Shown piece by piece: positions 6,338 to 7,772 of a stretch of 7,772 bases of DNA. This stretch comes from Gammaproteobacteria bacterium. GTDB lineage: Bacteria > Pseudomonadota > Gammaproteobacteria > Eutrophobiales > Eutrophobiaceae. The notes under the pieces are model-generated. The model was not told the origin of the DNA and did no database searches. It saw only the letters and a list, made by a program, of their open reading frames with translations. A program made the position numbers and the translations under genes. The DNA lies in the NCBI GenBank assembly GCA_009843675.1, contig VYCZ01000163.1, positions 5,865 to 13,636 on the forward strand, written 5' to 3'. Position 1 is the first letter of the stretch, and the number at the start of each line of letters is the position of its first letter.

Positions 6338-6964
6338 TCACTCGTCAATCTCTTCCAGCAGGATGTCTCCCAGGCCGTAGTAGGTGCCGTTGTAGTGGTC
6401 GTAGGCGTAGTGGTATACGGGCGCCAGGGGCGCCATGCGGTCTTTAGCAGGCAGGTCACGCAGGCTCGAATCGACCCGTACTGCAACGATTCTTCCGTAT
6501 AAGATCTCACCCAGCCAGCGATGCTCCTCTACCCGCAACAGCTCACATTCATAGTTGGCCGGACATTCGGCCACCGCCGGCGCGGTTATCTTTGCCGAGG
6601 GCTCGGGGGACAACCCCGAGGCCGCAAATTTGTCCTCAGCCGGAAACACCGTGGTATTCACACATTCGACTATTTTCGCAGTGGGCACGTTGACCACGAA
6701 TTCCCCGGTGCTGGTGATATTCCGGTAAGTCCGTGACTCTTTGGCTCCGGCATAAGTATCGTAATCACCGATGACCAGTGAGATGATCTTGGGCGTGTCA
6801 TCGTCTTCAGCGACGTTTGTGTAGGACGGAAAAAACACCAGGCTGTAGGGCGCCACGTGCGGCTTGCCTGCTTCATCCGCCGTGGAGATCAGGAAGGCAG
6901 GCAGGGCCGGCCAGTATTCCAGGCCGAACAGGTCTTTTACAGGCAATTCAGTTTTGTCAGTCAT
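6338..6964 (-). CDS. Flavin reductase family protein (FMN-binding split barrel)
   Basis: The 208-residue soluble protein fits the flavin reductase-like (DIM6/NTAB) family. Its split-barrel features are PALPAFLISTADEAGKPHVAPYS (19-41) as the opening strands and flavin-contact segment, an ISLVIGDYDTYAGAKESRTYRN region (61-82), TGEFVVNVP (86-94), and a late LGEILYGRIVAVRVD strand pair (151-165). Family members bind FMN or FAD and reduce it with NAD(P)H; many are the reductase half of two-component monooxygenases. It lies 82 bases downstream of the Rieske oxygenase gene on the same strand and is probably co-transcribed with it. It converges on a flavin monooxygenase that would need reduced flavin. 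The start at 6964 gives a natural N terminus but has only a weak ribosome-binding site. Palindromic repeats stand on both sides of the gene. Which oxygenase it serves is unknown. Confidence 0.85.
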   Translation of the reverse strand: MTDKTELPVKDLFGLEYWPALPAFLISTADEAGKPHVAPYSLVFFPSYTNVAEDDDTPKIISLVIGDYDTYAGAKESRTYRNITSTGEFVVNVPTAKIVECVNTTVFPAEDKFAASGLSPEPSAKITAPAVAECPANYECELLRVEEHRWLGEILYGRIVAVRVDSSLRDLPAKDRMAPLAPVYHYAYDHYNGTYYGLGDILLEEIDE

Positions 6965-7008
6965 GATTACTCAGTCTCTATTACTTTTCATTATTCCCGG
7001 GATCATCC

Positions 7009-7032
7009 GGGGACGGACTTAAGTCCGTCCCC
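7009..7032. repeat. 24-bp perfect palindrome between the Rieske oxygenase and reductase genes
   Basis: GGGGACGGACTT (7009-7020) is followed directly by its exact reverse complement (7021-7032). It begins 14 bases after the oxygenase stop codon and ends 44 bases before the reductase start. A neighbouring imperfect dyad at 6996-7012 (CCCGGGAT and ATCCGGGG, one mismatch) shares the GGGG, so alternative hairpins are possible in the mRNA. It resembles dispersed REP-like palindromes. It may act as an RNA stabiliser or processing site between the two genes. Confidence 0.85.
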
Positions 7033-7046
7033 AAGGAGTCCGTTTT

Positions 7047-7772
7047 TTACCAGGTTTTATTCGGGTCATAGTTATTGCCGTCCGGCGACCAGCCCTGGGT
7101 CCTGGCCCAGTCCCGGCGTTGCTGTATCCCGCGCATGCGCTTGTTGGCCAGCATGCGCCATTTCGACACGGTCATGTCGGGGCGGATCAGTTTTTCCTGG
7201 TGCCAGAAGTCTTCATACTGGTACACATGGTGGATCTGTTCCCGTCCAAATGCATCGAAGTTGTTGAAACCCCACTCAGTGCCGTCACCCATGGGCCGGG
7301 TCTGGTCTGTCGCCGCCTTCCAGGTGACGGGTATGAATTCTTCCCGGCACGTCTTGTAGAACGCCTCAGCTTCCTCTTCCGAATTCACTTCGGTGGCATG
7401 GCAGATAAAATACATGTGGTGGTCCTCGTCAATAGGCGTGAACCACTCGAAGTGCAGCACCCCGGGGGCGGGCCACCAGTCCACCTCCAGGCCGCAGGGG
7501 AGGTATATACCGACAATGGTTTCCTGTGGGACATCTGGCGGAGGGATGTTGTCCGGGTCCAGGTTCACCGCGTTCACGGTCACGCCTTCAATCTCCGTTG
7601 TCCAGCCAGTGTAGTCATCCACCTTGACGATGCCCCAGGGACCTTCGTCGTTATCGATGATCTCCAGTGATTCCGGCGTCTTCGGGAAGCTGGAAAGGGG
7701 CATGCTGGCATCGGTGAAATCGAAGATACCGGCCTTGCGGTGGGCGTACAGGTGCGCGGCGTCGAAACCGTT
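7047..7772 (-). CDS. Rieske non-heme iron oxygenase alpha subunit, CarAa-like catalytic domain (partial, 5' end outside window)
   Basis: The frame is open from the right edge (7772) and gives 241 residues ending in NKTW. The first visible residues, NGFDAAHLYAHRKAG, carry the mononuclear iron site: D4 is the bridging aspartate, and H7 and H11 are the two histidine ligands. The third ligand is the aspartate at ~173 in WGFNNFDAFGREQ. The arrangement, and the downstream FEWFTPIDEDHHMYF segment (~108-122), resemble carbazole 1,9a-dioxygenase CarAa and 2-oxoquinoline 8-monooxygenase, the homotrimeric (alpha-only) oxygenases. The N-terminal Rieske [2Fe-2S] domain (CxH...CxxH) must lie beyond position 7772 and cannot be checked. 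An ATG at 7703 exists but would remove the iron ligands, so it is not the true start. A flavin reductase-family gene follows on the same strand. The substrate is unknown; an aromatic, heterocyclic or steroid-like ring is likely. Confidence 0.88.
   Translation of the reverse strand, partial: NGFDAAHLYAHRKAGIFDFTDASMPLSSFPKTPESLEIIDNDEGPWGIVKVDDYTGWTTEIEGVTVNAVNLDPDNIPPPDVPQETIVGIYLPCGLEVDWWPAPGVLHFEWFTPIDEDHHMYFICHATEVNSEEEAEAFYKTCREEFIPVTWKAATDQTRPMGDGTEWGFNNFDAFGREQIHHVYQYEDFWHQEKLIRPDMTVSKWRMLANKRMRGIQQRRDWARTQGWSPDGNNYDPNKTW

Noticed and set aside
7013..7048. Plus-strand terminator shape: ACGGACT, later AGTCCGT, then a T-run
   Set aside because: No plus-strand gene runs into it. On the minus strand the T-run is an A-run that overlaps the oxygenase stop codon, so it would not end that transcript.
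7119..7670. 183-codon plus-strand frame opposite the Rieske oxygenase gene
   Set aside because: It is antisense to a gene with intact iron-ligand motifs, and its product has no recognisable motif or start signal.

Overview
This window looks like chromosomal DNA from a gammaproteobacterium with an aromatic- or steroid-degrading lifestyle. The tRNA-Arg(ACG) is close to the enterobacterial form and carries an encoded CCA. Codon use is GC-rich, genes are tightly packed, and short G4-starting palindromic repeats of the REP/BIME type lie between genes. The taxonomic placement is inference; nothing here fixes a genus.

Layout, left to right. Positions 1-190 (-) hold the start of a FitA-type ribbon-helix-helix antitoxin gene that runs off the left edge, where its PIN-domain toxin would be expected. 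A DUF924 gene (317-868, +) converges on a short-chain dehydrogenase of the 3-alpha-hydroxysteroid/coniferyl-alcohol dehydrogenase type (925-1704, -). A divergent promoter region then leads into fhs, formate-tetrahydrofolate ligase (1851-3527, +). The 3' end of fhs overlaps the tail of a broken zinc alcohol dehydrogenase gene (3511-3859, -). That pseudogene keeps its first ~13-14 codons and its last ~100 codons but has lost the middle, and the join is out of frame. A tRNA-Arg(ACG) follows at 3896-3972 (+); its likely promoter overlaps the 5' end of the pseudogene.

The right half is an oxygenase cluster. An intradiol ring-cleavage dioxygenase, best guess hydroxyquinol 1,2-dioxygenase (4007-4948, -), is divergent from an acyl-CoA-dehydrogenase-fold flavin-dependent monooxygenase (5053-6222, +). 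Converging on the monooxygenase is a pair of minus-strand genes: the catalytic part of a Rieske non-heme iron oxygenase alpha subunit (7047-7772, 5' end outside the window), then a flavin reductase-family protein (6338-6964). A 94-bp array of inverted GGGGTC[A/T]GAG repeats separates the monooxygenase and reductase genes. A 24-bp perfect palindrome separates the reductase from the Rieske oxygenase.

Working model (inference): the reductase supplies reduced flavin to the monooxygenase and possibly also serves the Rieske enzyme. The Rieske enzyme and the monooxygenase hydroxylate an aromatic or polycyclic substrate, and the intradiol dioxygenase opens the resulting di- or trihydroxylated ring. 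No maleylacetate reductase, ferredoxin or transcription regulator is visible, so the pathway is incomplete here. I see no defence system, CRISPR array, prophage or complete transposon. The most noteworthy items are the unusual oxygenase/reductase cluster, the repeats on both sides of the reductase gene, and the internally deleted alcohol dehydrogenase beside the tRNA.
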